64,000 nt of DNA from contig NZ_JAEDOX010000005.1 in assembly GCF_017872555.1 (NCBI RefSeq), positions 112,659 to 176,658 of the forward strand, in the 5' to 3' direction. This stretch comes from Ruegeria sp. HKCCSA071. Its GTDB lineage: Bacteria > Pseudomonadota > Alphaproteobacteria > Rhodobacterales > Rhodobacteraceae. Numbering within the stretch: position 1 is the stretch's first letter; each line of letters starts with the position of its first letter. The translations under genes were made by a program, and so were the position numbers. Below are positions 36,294-46,378 of this stretch, piece after piece. A model generated the notes under the pieces. That model worked only from the letters and a program-made list of their open reading frames with translations. It was not told the DNA's origin and made no database searches.

Positions 36294-37097
36294 TCAGCTG
36301 TAGGCCATGTACAGCAAGGCCGCGCCCAGTATGACGCGGTAAATTACATAGGGCGTAAAGCTGACACTGCGCAGCAGTCGCATCATAAGGCTAAGCGCCA
36401 GAAGTGCCGAGACAAAAGCAAATGCCGCGGCAATGGCCCCATCCCGGGCCAGTTGCGCATCAGCGTCGCGTATCACATCCAGTGCCAGCAATGTGCCAGA
36501 GGCCAGAATTGTTGGGATTGACATCAGCATGGCAATCCGAGCGCCGTCTGCTCGGGTATAACCCAGTTGACGGGCCCCTGTAATGGTGATCCCGGACCGC
36601 GATGTTCCGGGGATCAGCGCAAGAACCTGCCACAGTCCCATGACGAAAGCATCGCGAATACCCCAGTCGTTCGCCTCTTTCGTCTGGGGACCTTTCTGGT
36701 CGATCCAATAAAGCAGCAGGCCAAAGCCCAGCATTGTCCACCCGATTACAGTGATCGAACGCATGGCCTCGCTTAACCCGGTCAGATGCAGGATCAGACC
36801 TGCAATCACGGTTGGAAGTGTCGCAATGATCAGACCAAGAGCCAAACGGGCCTGCGGCGTATCTGTCCGGCCGGTCAGGGCGCGCGGCACCCCGGCAAGC
36901 GCCTGCTTCACATCCGTCCAGAAATACAGAACGACCGCACCAAGGGTTCCGACGTGCACGGCTATGTCTATGGCCTGGCCCTGATCCTGAAGGCCCGACA
37001 GATTCGGCAGCAAGATCAGGTGACCCGAAGACGAAATGGGCAAGAACTCAGTTATTCCCTGAATGATTGCCACGAGAATCAGGTGGAAAAGACTCAT
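36294..37097 (-). CDS. uppP: Undecaprenyl-diphosphatase (BacA/UppP)
   Basis: Dephosphorylates undecaprenyl diphosphate to recycle the lipid carrier for peptidoglycan; overproduction gives bacitracin resistance. The 267-residue membrane protein has the two active-site signatures, QGITEFLPISSSGHLIL near the start and IPGTSRSGITITGARQLG in the second half, and about eight helices. The start MSLFHLILVAIIQG fits the family; an upstream frame adds 35 hydrophilic residues and was rejected. Confidence 0.95.
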   Translation of the reverse strand: MSLFHLILVAIIQGITEFLPISSSGHLILLPNLSGLQDQGQAIDIAVHVGTLGAVVLYFWTDVKQALAGVPRALTGRTDTPQARLALGLIIATLPTVIAGLILHLTGLSEAMRSITVIGWTMLGFGLLLYWIDQKGPQTKEANDWGIRDAFVMGLWQVLALIPGTSRSGITITGARQLGYTRADGARIAMLMSIPTILASGTLLALDVIRDADAQLARDGAIAAAFAFVSALLALSLMMRLLRSVSFTPYVIYRVILGAALLYMAYS

Positions 37098-37327
37098 CTG
37101 CCTGCCGTGCTGCCGCCTCGTTTTTTTATGTGGTGTATGGCTATAAGGGTGCAGTGGAAAAGGAAAGTCTTCATATAGGTCCGATTCGTACCTAAAATTC
37201 ATTATGGATTCGCCAGTTTCGGGCGGGGGCGCAAAAAATTTTCCAAAAAGGTCAGTTTGTATGACTTTTCATCCGTTTGTGCATCGCATAAAGAATTCGA
37301 ACCAAGCCAATTCATGGAGTCTGACCC

Positions 37328-38761
37328 GTGGCCAAGCAACCGATGCTGAAATTTGTGCAGATCGACCGTGTCATGCCGGAGAAGCGTGCCGCCAATGACC
37401 GCAGAGAAGACTTTAACGAGATCTATGCCGAATTCGCCGCCGAGAAAGCAGCAGAACAGGCCAGCCGGTGCAGTCAATGCGGTGTGCCATACTGCCAATC
37501 GCACTGCCCGCTGCATAACAACATTCCCGACTGGTTGCGGCTGACTGCAACCGGACGGCTGGAAGAGGCTTACGAAACCAGCCAGGCGACAAACACCTTC
37601 CCAGAGATTTGCGGCCGCATCTGCCCGCAGGACCGTTTGTGCGAAGGAAATTGCGTGATCGAACAATCCGGCCACGGAACGGTCACCATCGGCACGATAG
37701 AAAAGTACATTACCGATACGGCGTGGGACAAAGGCTGGGTCAAGCCAGTGGTCCCTTCGGCAGAGCGCCGTGAAAGCGTCGGCATCATCGGTGGCGGGCC
37801 GGGCGGTCTTGCTGCGGCAGACATGCTGCGTCGGGCCGGTATTCAGGTCACGGTCTATGACCGCTACGACCGTGCGGGTGGGCTGCTGATGTATGGCATC
37901 CCGGGCTTCAAACTGGAAAAAGAGGTCGTCCAGCGGCGCAATGACCTGTTGGCGGACGGCGGAGTCGAGTTTGTATTGAACTGCGACGTGGACGCCGCCA
38001 AATTCGCGGAAATTCACGCCAGGCATGACGCCATCATCATCGCAACGGGCGTTTACAAGTCGCGGGATCTGTCCATGCCGGGCAGTGGTCTTGCCGGGAT
38101 CGAGAAGGCAATCGATTTCCTGACCGCATCAAACCGTAAAAGCTTTGGTGACGCTGTTGAGGGTTTCGACAACGGACGGCTGAATGCCGAGGGCAAAAAG
38201 GTTGTCGTGATCGGTGGTGGTGACACCGCGATGGATTGTTTACGCACGTCGATCCGTCAGGGCGCGACGTCAGTCAAATGCCTTTACCGTCGTGACCGGG
38301 CAAACATGCCGGGTTCGCAGCGCGAAACACAGAACGCCGAGGAAGAAGGCGTGGTATTCGAATGGCTCAGTGCGCCCAAGGGATTCACAGGTGACGACAC
38401 GGTTTCCGGCGTGATCGTGCAGAAGATGCGTCTGGGGCAACCCGATGCATCTGGTCGCCAGGCCCCCGAAGTGATCGAAGGCGCGGACTATGTCGAGGAC
38501 GCCGATCTGGTGATCAAGGCGCTGGGTTTTGAACCCGAAGACCTGCCCACCCTGTTCGGGCAGCCCAACCTGCCCGTCACCCGATGGGGAACGGTCAGGG
38601 CAGCATTCCAGACCGGGGAAACCGAAATGGAAGGTGTGTACGCGATCGGGGACATTGTGCGCGGTGCCTCACTAGTCGTATGGGCGATCCGTGACGGGCG
38701 CGACTGCGCCGACGCGATCATCGACCGGTTCAACGCCAGGGCAGCCTTCGCGGCGGAATAA
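37328..38761 (+). CDS. gltD: Glutamate synthase small subunit (NADPH)
   Basis: Supplies electrons from NADPH to the large subunit of GOGAT. The 477-residue protein has the N-terminal Fe-S cysteines in ASRCSQCGVPYCQSHCPL and CGRICPQDRLCEGNC, an FAD site SVGIIGGGPGGLAAADMLRR and the NADPH site VVVIGGGDTAMDC. The start is GTG, nine bases after GGAG; an ATG five codons later is less well placed. Unlike the common gltB-gltD order, here gltD comes first, with a GFA gene between. Confidence 0.96.
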   Translation: MAKQPMLKFVQIDRVMPEKRAANDRREDFNEIYAEFAAEKAAEQASRCSQCGVPYCQSHCPLHNNIPDWLRLTATGRLEEAYETSQATNTFPEICGRICPQDRLCEGNCVIEQSGHGTVTIGTIEKYITDTAWDKGWVKPVVPSAERRESVGIIGGGPGGLAAADMLRRAGIQVTVYDRYDRAGGLLMYGIPGFKLEKEVVQRRNDLLADGGVEFVLNCDVDAAKFAEIHARHDAIIIATGVYKSRDLSMPGSGLAGIEKAIDFLTASNRKSFGDAVEGFDNGRLNAEGKKVVVIGGGDTAMDCLRTSIRQGATSVKCLYRRDRANMPGSQRETQNAEEEGVVFEWLSAPKGFTGDDTVSGVIVQKMRLGQPDASGRQAPEVIEGADYVEDADLVIKALGFEPEDLPTLFGQPNLPVTRWGTVRAAFQTGETEMEGVYAIGDIVRGASLVVWAIRDGRDCADAIIDRFNARAAFAAE

Positions 38762-38785
38762 CCCCAGCTTTCAGGAGGGTTCGAA

Positions 38786-39223
38786 ATGTCGGAACTTCAA
38801 GGCCAATGCATGTGTGGTGCGGTCACAGTAACAGCTACACCAGCGCGGGATGCGCTGGGGGCGTGTCACTGTGACCAATGCCGTCGGTGGACGAGCTCGA
38901 TGCTGGTGACGTTTCAGGCGAAAGAGGGCTATGCCGCGCTGGGTCCGGTCAAGACATTTACTTCGTCCGACTGGGCAGAACGTGCCTTTTGCGGTGAATG
39001 CGGATCCTCGCTTTGGTATCGGATCACGCTGCCGGGTGAGATGCACGGTCAGACACAAATGGCGGCTGGCCTGTTCGAAAACGCAACAGGTAACCCGCTG
39101 AAACTTGAACTTTATATCGACAAAAAGCCCGAGGGATACGCGTTCGCAGGTGAACGTCGGCAAATGACCAAAACCGAGGTCGAAGCCATGTATTCCTCCT
39201 CTGACGAAGGAGACAGCCAATGA
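38786..39223 (+). CDS. GFA-family (glutathione-dependent formaldehyde-activating/CENP-V fold) protein
   Basis: A 145-residue Mss4-like zinc protein. Zinc cysteines are in GQCMCGAVTVTA, ACHCDQCRRW and RAFCGECGSSLWYR. The founding member binds glutathione and was linked to formaldehyde adduct formation, but most members have no proven role. It lies 24 bases after gltD and overlaps gltB by ATGA, so it is inside the glutamate synthase operon. Confidence 0.9.
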   Translation: MSELQGQCMCGAVTVTATPARDALGACHCDQCRRWTSSMLVTFQAKEGYAALGPVKTFTSSDWAERAFCGECGSSLWYRITLPGEMHGQTQMAAGLFENATGNPLKLELYIDKKPEGYAFAGERRQMTKTEVEAMYSSSDEGDSQ

Positions 39224-42200
39224 CCAAATATGATGCCGATTGGGTGCGGGCAGAAGAAGCAAAACGCAAGTGGATGGCCGAAAATGGTCTCTATTCCGAG
39301 GCGGAAGAGCATTCTTCGTGCGGTGTGGGCCTTGTTGTGTCCGTGGATGGCAAAAGGTCGCGCAAGGTGGTGGATGCCGGAATCGACGCGCTGAAAGCGA
39401 TCTGGCACCGCGGGGCCGTTGACGCGGATGGCAAGACCGGCGATGGCGCGGGCATCCATGTGCAGATTCCGGTTCCCTTCTTCTATGATCAGGTCCGCCG
39501 CACCGGTCACGAACCCAAGCTGAATGAGCTGATTGCTGTTGGTCAGGTTTTCCTGCCCCGCACCGATTTCGGCGCGCAGGAGCGGTGCCGGACCATCGTC
39601 GAAAGCGAAGTTCTGCGTATGGGGTATTACATCTATGGCTGGCGACACGTGCCGGTCGATGTGACTTGCCTTGGGGAAAAGGCCAATGCAACCCGACCCG
39701 AGATTGAGCAGATCCTGATCTCGAACTCCAAGGGTGTGGACGAAGAAACTTTCGAGCGCGAGCTCTATGTCATCCGCCGCCGCATCGAAAAAGCGGCTTT
39801 GGTGTCGGGTATATCGGGCCTTTATCTTGCGTCGCTGTCCTGCCGGTCGATCATCTACAAGGGTATGATGCTGGCCGAACAGGTCGCTGTATTCTATCCC
39901 GATCTGATGGACGAACGCTTTGAATCGGCATTCGCGATTTACCACCAGCGTTACTCGACCAACACGTTTCCGCAATGGTGGCTGGCGCAGCCGTTCCGCA
40001 TGCTGGCCCACAACGGCGAGATCAACACCCTCAAGGGCAACATCAACTGGATGAAAAGCCATGAAATCCGGATGGCCAGCGGCACTTTTGGTGACTATGC
40101 CGAAGATATCAAGCCGATCATCGCGGGTGGTTCGTCAGATTCTGCTGCATTAGACTCGGTTTTCGAGGTGCTGGTGCGCGCAGGACGGTCGGCCCCGATG
40201 GCGAAAACCATGTTGGTTCCGGAAAGCTGGTCCAAGCAGGCGGTCGAGCTGCCGCAAGCGTGGCGCGACATGTATTCCTACTGCAACTCGGTGATGGAGC
40301 CATGGGATGGCCCGGCCGCGCTGGCGATGACCGATGGACGCTGGGTTTGCGCCGGCCTGGACCGGAACGGACTGCGCCCCATGCGGTACGTTGTGACTGG
40401 CGATGGCCTTGTCATCGCAGGATCCGAGGCCGGAATGGTGCCGATCAACGAAGCCACAGTGACCGAAAAAGGCGCGTTGGGGCCGGGTCAGATGCTGGCG
40501 GTCGATATGAAAAAGGGCAAGCTGTACCGCGATACCCAAATCAAGAACAAACTGGCCCGCGCGCTGCCATTTGGCGAATGGGTTGGCAAGATAAACGATC
40601 TGGACGAAACGCTTGCGGGTGTGGCCGAAGCGCCGATCTTTGCGGGTGGCGAGTTGCGCAAGCGCCAGATTGCTGCGGGATACTCGGTGGAAGAGCTGGA
40701 ACAAATCCTTGCTCCGATGGCGGAAGACGGCAAGGAAGCCTTGGCATCGATGGGTGATGATACGCCCTCGGCTGTTTTGTCAAAACAATACCGCCCGCTC
40801 AGCCATTTCTTCCGTCAGAACTTCAGCCAGGTGACCAACCCGCCGATCGACAGCCTGCGTGAATACCGCGTGATGTCGCTGAAAACCCGGTTTGCCAACC
40901 TCAAGAACGTGTTGGATGAAGACAGCAGCCAGACCGAGATTGTGGTTCTGGAAAGCCCCTTTGTCGGTAACGCGCAATGGGACAAACTGGTTGAGAACTT
41001 TGATGCGCCGCTGGCGGAAATCGACTGTACCTTCGAGGCTGGTCAAGGCGCATTAAGCGCGGCTTTGACCCGTATCAGAGCCGAATCCGAAGAGGCGGTG
41101 CGATCCGGTGCCGGGCATATCGTCTTGTCTGATATGCGGTCGGGCGAGGATCGGATTGCGATACCAATGATCCTCGCGACCAGCGCTGTGCATTCCCATT
41201 TGACGCGTCAGGGTTTGCGGACCTTCTGTTCATTGAACGTCCGTTCGGCTGAATGTGTGGACCCGCATTACTTTGCCGTTCTGATCGGCTGTGGCGCGAC
41301 TGTGGTGAACGCCTATCTGGCCGAGGATTCTTTGGCTGACCGTATCGACCGCGGTTTGCTGGACGGAACCCTGACAGAGAACGTCGCGCGCTATCGCGAG
41401 GCGATCGATCAGGGCTTGCTGAAGATCATGGCCAAGATGGGCATCTCGGTCATTTCGTCTTATCGCGGTGGTCTGAACTTTGAGGCCGTTGGCCTCAGCC
41501 GTGCCATGGTGGCCGAGTATTTCCCCGGTATGACCAGCCGTATCTCGGGCATAGGCATCAAAGGTATTCAGGCCAAGGCCGAGGAAATCCATGCCAAGGG
41601 CTGGAGCAGCGGTCTGGATGTGCTGCCCATCGGTGGTTTCTACAAGGCGCGGAAATCGGGCGAGACCCACGCGTGGGAAGCGACCTCGATGCACATGATG
41701 CAGATGGCCTGCAACAAGGCCTCGTATGAGTTGTGGAAGCAGTATTCGGCCAAGATGCAGTCGAACCCGCCAATTCATCTGCGCGATCTGATGGATTTCA
41801 AACCACTGGGCAAGCCGGTGCCGATCGAAGAGGTGGAATCGATCACCTCGATCCGCAAACGCTTTGTCACACCAGGTATGTCGCTGGGCGCATTGTCGCC
41901 CGAAGCGCATAAGACACTGAACGTGGCGATGAACCGGATCGGCGCTAAATCCGACAGTGGCGAAGGTGGCGAAGATCCGGCTCATTTCGTGCCTGAGCCC
42001 AATGGCGACAACCCTTCGGCCAAGATCAAACAGGTGGCTTCAGGCCGGTTTGGCGTGACTGCGGAATACCTCAACCAGTGTGAGGAGCTTGAGATCAAGG
42101 TCGCTCAGGGTGCAAAACCCGGCGAAGGTGGTCAGTTGCCGGGTATGAAGGTCACCGACCTGATCGCGCGCCTGCGCCATTCGACCAAGGGCGTGACGCT

Positions 42201-43752
42201 GATCTCGCCGCCGCCGCACCACGATATCTATTCGATCGAGGATCTGGCGCAGCTGATCTACGACCTGAAGCAGATCAACCCGCGCTGCAAGGTGACGGTC
42301 AAGCTGGTTGCGTCCTCGGGCGTCGGCACGATTGCTGCCGGCGTGGCCAAGGCGAAAGCGGATATTATCCTTATTTCGGGTCACAATGGCGGTACAGGCG
42401 CGTCGCCTGCGACCTCGATCAAGTATGCCGGCCTGCCGTGGGAGATGGGTCTGACCGAGGCGCATCAGGTTCTGGCAATGAACAACCTGCGGGATCGCGT
42501 CACCCTGCGGACCGATGGTGGCCTGCGCACCGGGCGAGACATTGTCATGGCCGCGATGATGGGAGCCGAGGAATACGGCATCGGTACCGCCGCACTGATT
42601 GCAATGGGCTGTATCATGGTGCGTCAGTGTCAGTCGAACACTTGCCCGGTGGGCGTGTGTACGCAGGATGAATCCCTGCGCGCCAAATTCACCGGCAATG
42701 CGGATAAGGTCGTCAATCTGATCACCTTCTACGCGCAGGAAGTGCGCGAGCTGCTGGCCAGCCTCGGCGCGCGTTCGATTGATGAAATCATCGGTCGGGC
42801 CGATCTGCTGGCTCAGGTCAGCCGTGGCTCCGCTCATCTGGATGATCTCGATCTGAACCCGCTGCTGATCACTGTCGATGGGGCACATAACATCGTCTAC
42901 AACCGCGACAAAGAGCGCAACGCGGTGCCGGATACGCTGGACGCCGAAATCGTTCGCGATGCTGCCCGGTTCCTGAAGGATGGTGAAAAGATGCAGCTGT
43001 CTTATGCGGTGCAGAACACACACCGGACCGTTGGAACCCGTGTGTCCAGTCATATTGTGCAGAATTTCGGGATGCGGAACACCTTTCAGGACGACCATCT
43101 GCATGTGAAGCTGCAGGGCTCGGCCGGGCAATCTCTGGGAGCTTTTGCGGCCCCGGGTCTGAAGCTGGAAGTGTCGGGCGATGCCAATGACTATGTTGGT
43201 AAGGGCCTGTCCGGCGGCATGATCGTCGTACGCCCACCACAGGTCAGCCCGCTGAAAGCAGATGACAATACGATCATTGGCAATACGGTTCTTTATGGGG
43301 CCACCGACGGGTACCTGTTCGCGGCCGGTCGCGCCGGTGAACGGTTCGCGGTCCGGAACTCTGGCGCCAAGGTTGTTGTCGAGGGGTGCGGTTCCAACGG
43401 GTGTGAATACATGACCGGCGGTGTCGCCGTTATCCTTGGAGCGATCGGAGCCAACTTTGGTGCAGGCATGACAGGCGGAATGGCCTATCTGTATGATCCC
43501 GAAGGCAAGGCCGAGGCGCTGATGAACAGGGAAACGCTGGTCACTTGCCCGGTCACTGTGGACCACTGGGAAGAGCAATTGAAAACGCTCATCATGCGCC
43601 ATGCTGCTGAATCGCAAAGCCGCAAGGCTGCTGATATTCTTCAGCACTGGGATGTGGAAAAAGGCAACTTCCTGCAGGTTTGCCCAAAGGAGATGCTGAA
43701 CAAACTCAGCCACCCGCTGAGTGTTGAAGCCAAAGCAGTTCCGGCGGAGTAA
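39220..43752 (+). CDS. gltB: Glutamate synthase large subunit
   Basis: Makes two glutamates from glutamine and 2-oxoglutarate. The 1510-residue protein has an N-terminal propeptide ending before C34 (SSCGVGLVVSVDG), whose cysteine becomes the nucleophile of the glutaminase domain. Other features are the domain FMN-binding region with ISGHNGGTGASPATSIKYAG (parts SGHNGGTGASP and ATSIKYAG), and the [3Fe-4S] cysteines in MVRQCQSNTCPVGVCTQD. The C-terminal beta-helix contains GGVAVILGAIGANFGAGMTG. Its ATG overlaps the GFA stop. Confidence 0.97.
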   Translation: MTKYDADWVRAEEAKRKWMAENGLYSEAEEHSSCGVGLVVSVDGKRSRKVVDAGIDALKAIWHRGAVDADGKTGDGAGIHVQIPVPFFYDQVRRTGHEPKLNELIAVGQVFLPRTDFGAQERCRTIVESEVLRMGYYIYGWRHVPVDVTCLGEKANATRPEIEQILISNSKGVDEETFERELYVIRRRIEKAALVSGISGLYLASLSCRSIIYKGMMLAEQVAVFYPDLMDERFESAFAIYHQRYSTNTFPQWWLAQPFRMLAHNGEINTLKGNINWMKSHEIRMASGTFGDYAEDIKPIIAGGSSDSAALDSVFEVLVRAGRSAPMAKTMLVPESWSKQAVELPQAWRDMYSYCNSVMEPWDGPAALAMTDGRWVCAGLDRNGLRPMRYVVTGDGLVIAGSEAGMVPINEATVTEKGALGPGQMLAVDMKKGKLYRDTQIKNKLARALPFGEWVGKINDLDETLAGVAEAPIFAGGELRKRQIAAGYSVEELEQILAPMAEDGKEALASMGDDTPSAVLSKQYRPLSHFFRQNFSQVTNPPIDSLREYRVMSLKTRFANLKNVLDEDSSQTEIVVLESPFVGNAQWDKLVENFDAPLAEIDCTFEAGQGALSAALTRIRAESEEAVRSGAGHIVLSDMRSGEDRIAIPMILATSAVHSHLTRQGLRTFCSLNVRSAECVDPHYFAVLIGCGATVVNAYLAEDSLADRIDRGLLDGTLTENVARYREAIDQGLLKIMAKMGISVISSYRGGLNFEAVGLSRAMVAEYFPGMTSRISGIGIKGIQAKAEEIHAKGWSSGLDVLPIGGFYKARKSGETHAWEATSMHMMQMACNKASYELWKQYSAKMQSNPPIHLRDLMDFKPLGKPVPIEEVESITSIRKRFVTPGMSLGALSPEAHKTLNVAMNRIGAKSDSGEGGEDPAHFVPEPNGDNPSAKIKQVASGRFGVTAEYLNQCEELEIKVAQGAKPGEGGQLPGMKVTDLIARLRHSTKGVTLISPPPHHDIYSIEDLAQLIYDLKQINPRCKVTVKLVASSGVGTIAAGVAKAKADIILISGHNGGTGASPATSIKYAGLPWEMGLTEAHQVLAMNNLRDRVTLRTDGGLRTGRDIVMAAMMGAEEYGIGTAALIAMGCIMVRQCQSNTCPVGVCTQDESLRAKFTGNADKVVNLITFYAQEVRELLASLGARSIDEIIGRADLLAQVSRGSAHLDDLDLNPLLITVDGAHNIVYNRDKERNAVPDTLDAEIVRDAARFLKDGEKMQLSYAVQNTHRTVGTRVSSHIVQNFGMRNTFQDDHLHVKLQGSAGQSLGAFAAPGLKLEVSGDANDYVGKGLSGGMIVVRPPQVSPLKADDNTIIGNTVLYGATDGYLFAAGRAGERFAVRNSGAKVVVEGCGSNGCEYMTGGVAVILGAIGANFGAGMTGGMAYLYDPEGKAEALMNRETLVTCPVTVDHWEEQLKTLIMRHAAESQSRKAADILQHWDVEKGNFLQVCPKEMLNKLSHPLSVEAKAVPAE

Positions 43753-43776
43753 GCCGAAGCCTTTTGTCTCTCAAGG

Positions 43777-43810
43777 CCCCGCGTGTCATTTGCACCACGC
43801 GGGGTTCGTA
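43777..43810 (+). terminator. Likely terminator of gltB operon
   Basis: A 9-bp stem CCCCGCGTG (43777-43785) pairs with CACGCGGGG (43796-43804) around a 10-base loop, 25 bases after the gltB stop. The U-tract is short and broken (TTCGTATGTT), so strength is uncertain. Confidence 0.65.
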
Positions 43811-43933
43811 TGTTAACGACGTTTCAGTGCAGGTCTTGCCCGTTTATCCGAAAATCGCCAATCTTTCTTCACACTCAGGCGACAATCATGGGCCGAACTA
43901 GGCACCAGATGATAAGCAGACAGGTGCAACCGG

Positions 43934-44848
43934 ATGCCAACACCGTATCAGGATCAGTTTTATACTTTCGATCCAGCAAACCCGCCGCCTGCGGGAACGG
44001 CAGTCGCTGTTAGCAGTTTCACTTTAGTCGATGCTGATGATGACAACGAAATCGATGCGCCAAGTGGTGACACCGTCAACGGTCAGGACGTCACGAATTC
44101 CTGGCCAGGGGACACTGTTACCATCAACGTGGCGGGCGTCGGGAACGTAACCTATACAGGCACCACGTTTTATCTGGCTGACGGATCTCGGGTATTCACA
44201 CCGACAGACGGTCAGGTCCTGCAGCCAGGAACATTTGTTTCAGCCACCTTCGTCAACACACAGGGGCCACTGAATGTCGGCAATCTGGGTCCACCCTGTT
44301 TCACGCCGGGCACCATGATAATGACCCCGGATGGGGAACGCGCGGTAGAAGATCTTGAAGTCGGTGATCTGGTCACCACAGTGGATCATGGCCCCCAGCC
44401 TTTGATCTGGGTTGGGCGTACAGTGGTGGCGGCCGAAGGAAAGCTGGCCCCAATCCGGTTTGAGGCCGGGGTGTTCGACCTGGATCGTCCGCTGCTTGTT
44501 TCGCCTCAGCATCGGATGCTGGTTGAAGACTGGCGGGCCTCGTACCTGTCCGGGCACGCTGAAGCGCTGATTCCCGCACATGCTCTGGTCAATGGAAAAT
44601 CGGTGACCCGGGTGGAAGGTGGCCAGGTGGAGTATTTCCACCTTTTGTTCAAGCAGCACGAGATCGTCATTGCCAATGGTGGCAAAAGCGAAAGCTACTA
44701 TCCGGGGCATGCGTTGTCGGCCTCGGACCGTGAAACGCAGAGCGAGGTCTTGCACTTGTTCCCTGAGTTGGCAGGTCATGATCCGATGTCAGTGGAAACC
44801 GCACGCCCGGTTGTTCACCCGCGCGAAGCGCGTGCCTTCGCGATTTAG
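43934..44848 (+). CDS. Hint-domain protein (roseobacter type)
   Basis: A 304-residue protein with a Hint_2 domain from about residue 115 to 265. The N-terminal part is a low-complexity acidic region without a signal peptide. The Hint core begins PCFTPGTMIMTPDGERAVEDL, shown here as CFTPGTMI and GERAVEDLEVGD, and has the His motif SPQHRMLVE and a QHEIVIANGGKSESYYPG end. The C-terminal His-Asn pair of inteins is not visible, so splicing is unlikely. Function unknown. It is separated from gltB by a hairpin and is probably independent. Confidence 0.85.
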   Translation: MPTPYQDQFYTFDPANPPPAGTAVAVSSFTLVDADDDNEIDAPSGDTVNGQDVTNSWPGDTVTINVAGVGNVTYTGTTFYLADGSRVFTPTDGQVLQPGTFVSATFVNTQGPLNVGNLGPPCFTPGTMIMTPDGERAVEDLEVGDLVTTVDHGPQPLIWVGRTVVAAEGKLAPIRFEAGVFDLDRPLLVSPQHRMLVEDWRASYLSGHAEALIPAHALVNGKSVTRVEGGQVEYFHLLFKQHEIVIANGGKSESYYPGHALSASDRETQSEVLHLFPELAGHDPMSVETARPVVHPREARAFAI

Positions 44849-44887
44849 GCCGTTTCAAACCCGGACCGCGCGTCGTATAGCTGAGGT

Positions 44888-45622
44888 ATGGCGAAGAAAG
44901 CAGCCCGCAAATCAAGCGGTAAGAAAAACAAGGCATCCAACAGGAAATCACCAACGGTGCGCCAGATTCACCGTTGGCTGACGCGTGTGGTTGCGGCAAC
45001 TGCCGGAGCTTTGCTTGCGATAATCCTGTTGTATTCGGTTGTTAACCCACCTGTAACACATACGATCTGGTCGGAATGGCGCCGATTGGGAAAGGTTGAG
45101 CGCGAATGGGTGCCGATCGAGGAAATGGCCCCGATCATGGCGCGTTCGGTCGTTGCAGCAGAGGATGCAAATTTCTGCCTGCACTGGGGATTTGACGTAG
45201 AGGCCATTCGCGATGCGCTTGAGGACGGCGGAAATCGCGGCGCCTCGACCATTACACAGCAAGTGGTAAAGAACGTATTTCTTTGGCAAGGGCGCAGTTG
45301 GATACGCAAGGCACTGGAAACTTCGATCACTCCTGTGGTCGAAATTTTCTGGAGCAAGCAGCGCATCCTTGAGGTCTATCTGAATGTTGCTGAGACCGGG
45401 AATGGCGTTTTTGGGGTCGAGGCTGCCGCGCAAAGGTATTTCAACACCAGTGCTTCAAAACTTACCTCGGTTCAGGCGGCGCGGATTGCCGCCATTCTGC
45501 CGTCACCGCGCAACAGATCGGTCACTGACCCGACGGCGCGAACGCGCAGGCGGGCGGCATCTATTCTGGATGGGGCGGCCACCATCCGCGCAGATGGTCG
45601 CGCAGATTGTTTCGAGGATTGA
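44888..45622 (+). CDS. mtgA: Monofunctional peptidoglycan glycosyltransferase
   Basis: A 244-residue family 51 glycosyltransferase that polymerises lipid II into glycan strands. A basic N-terminus (MAKKAARKSSGKKNK) and one membrane anchor near residue 40 precede the catalytic domain, with the Glu in SVVAAEDANFCLHWGFD, GASTITQQVVKNVFLW, RKALETSITPVVE and EVYLNVAETGNGVFGVEAAA. The ATG is only one to two bases after GAGG, so translation may rely on other features. The GST gene follows at 58 bases. Confidence 0.93.
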   Translation: MAKKAARKSSGKKNKASNRKSPTVRQIHRWLTRVVAATAGALLAIILLYSVVNPPVTHTIWSEWRRLGKVEREWVPIEEMAPIMARSVVAAEDANFCLHWGFDVEAIRDALEDGGNRGASTITQQVVKNVFLWQGRSWIRKALETSITPVVEIFWSKQRILEVYLNVAETGNGVFGVEAAAQRYFNTSASKLTSVQAARIAAILPSPRNRSVTDPTARTRRRAASILDGAATIRADGRADCFED

Positions 45623-45680
45623 AACCCATCGCCTGCAAAGGCTAAATCTGTCGGGTACTCACTGGTTCGATTGGAAGCCC

Positions 45681-46346
45681 ATGGCGCGTCTGTTTCATGT
45701 TCCCCTCTCTCCGTATTGCCGCAAGGTTCGGCTGTCCCTGGCGGAAAAGAAGATCGAGGTTGAGCTTGTCGAAGAGCGATACTGGGAGCAAGACCCCGAC
45801 TTTTTGCGCCGAAACCCTGCGGGCAAAGTACCAGTATTGCGTCTGGACGGGCAAATGATGTCGGAAAGCGCGGCGATCTGCGAATATATCGAGGAAACCC
45901 GTCCCGAACCGCCATTAATGCCAAAAAGCCCCGAAGCCCGATACGAAGTGCGGCGCCTTGTCGGCTGGTTTGACGACAAATTCCACCAAGAGGTGACGTC
46001 GAAGCTGCTGTACGAACGGGTAAACAAAAAAGTGACGGGTCAGGGCTATCCGGACAGCAAGAATGTCAAACAGGGTGCCAAAGCGATCAAGTACCATCTG
46101 GATTATATGGCATGGCTGCTGGATCACCGCCGGTGGTTGGCCGGTGACCAGATGACACTGGCTGATTTCGCGGCGGCGGCGCACCTGTCTTCGCTGGACT
46201 ATATCTCGGACGTGGATTGGAACCGAAGTCAGGTGGTCAAGGACTGGTATGCGAAAATCAAATCGCGCCCTGCGTTTCGCTCTATTCTGGCTGATCAGGT
46301 ACCGGGTTTCCGGCCGCCGCCCCATTACGCTGATCTGGATTTCTGA
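45681..46346 (+). CDS. Glutathione S-transferase family protein
   Basis: A 221-residue GST. The N-terminal thioredoxin fold reads ARLFHVPLSPYCRKVRLSLAEKK, in pieces FHVPLSPYCRKVRL, then NPAGKVPVLRLDG and MSESAAICEYIEE. The C-terminal helical domain has GDQMTLADFAAAAHLSSLDY. A glutathione-linked detoxifying or dehalogenating role is usual; the substrate is unknown. The ATG lies within a longer open frame that overlaps mtgA; the start MARLFHVP fits the family. Confidence 0.9.
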   Translation: MARLFHVPLSPYCRKVRLSLAEKKIEVELVEERYWEQDPDFLRRNPAGKVPVLRLDGQMMSESAAICEYIEETRPEPPLMPKSPEARYEVRRLVGWFDDKFHQEVTSKLLYERVNKKVTGQGYPDSKNVKQGAKAIKYHLDYMAWLLDHRRWLAGDQMTLADFAAAAHLSSLDYISDVDWNRSQVVKDWYAKIKSRPAFRSILADQVPGFRPPPHYADLDF

Positions 46347-46378
46347 TAGAGTGCGCCAGGGGGGGCTGTCTGCCCCCC

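Noticed and set aside
42040..43713. Long open frame on the minus strand inside gltB (557 codons)
   Set aside because: It is antisense to the clearly conserved C-terminal part of glutamate synthase and has no domain likeness; long antisense frames are expected in GC-rich coding DNA.
43777..43804. CRISPR-like or other repeat arrays
   Set aside because: Hairpins such as this one are single; no regularly spaced direct repeats were found anywhere in the window.
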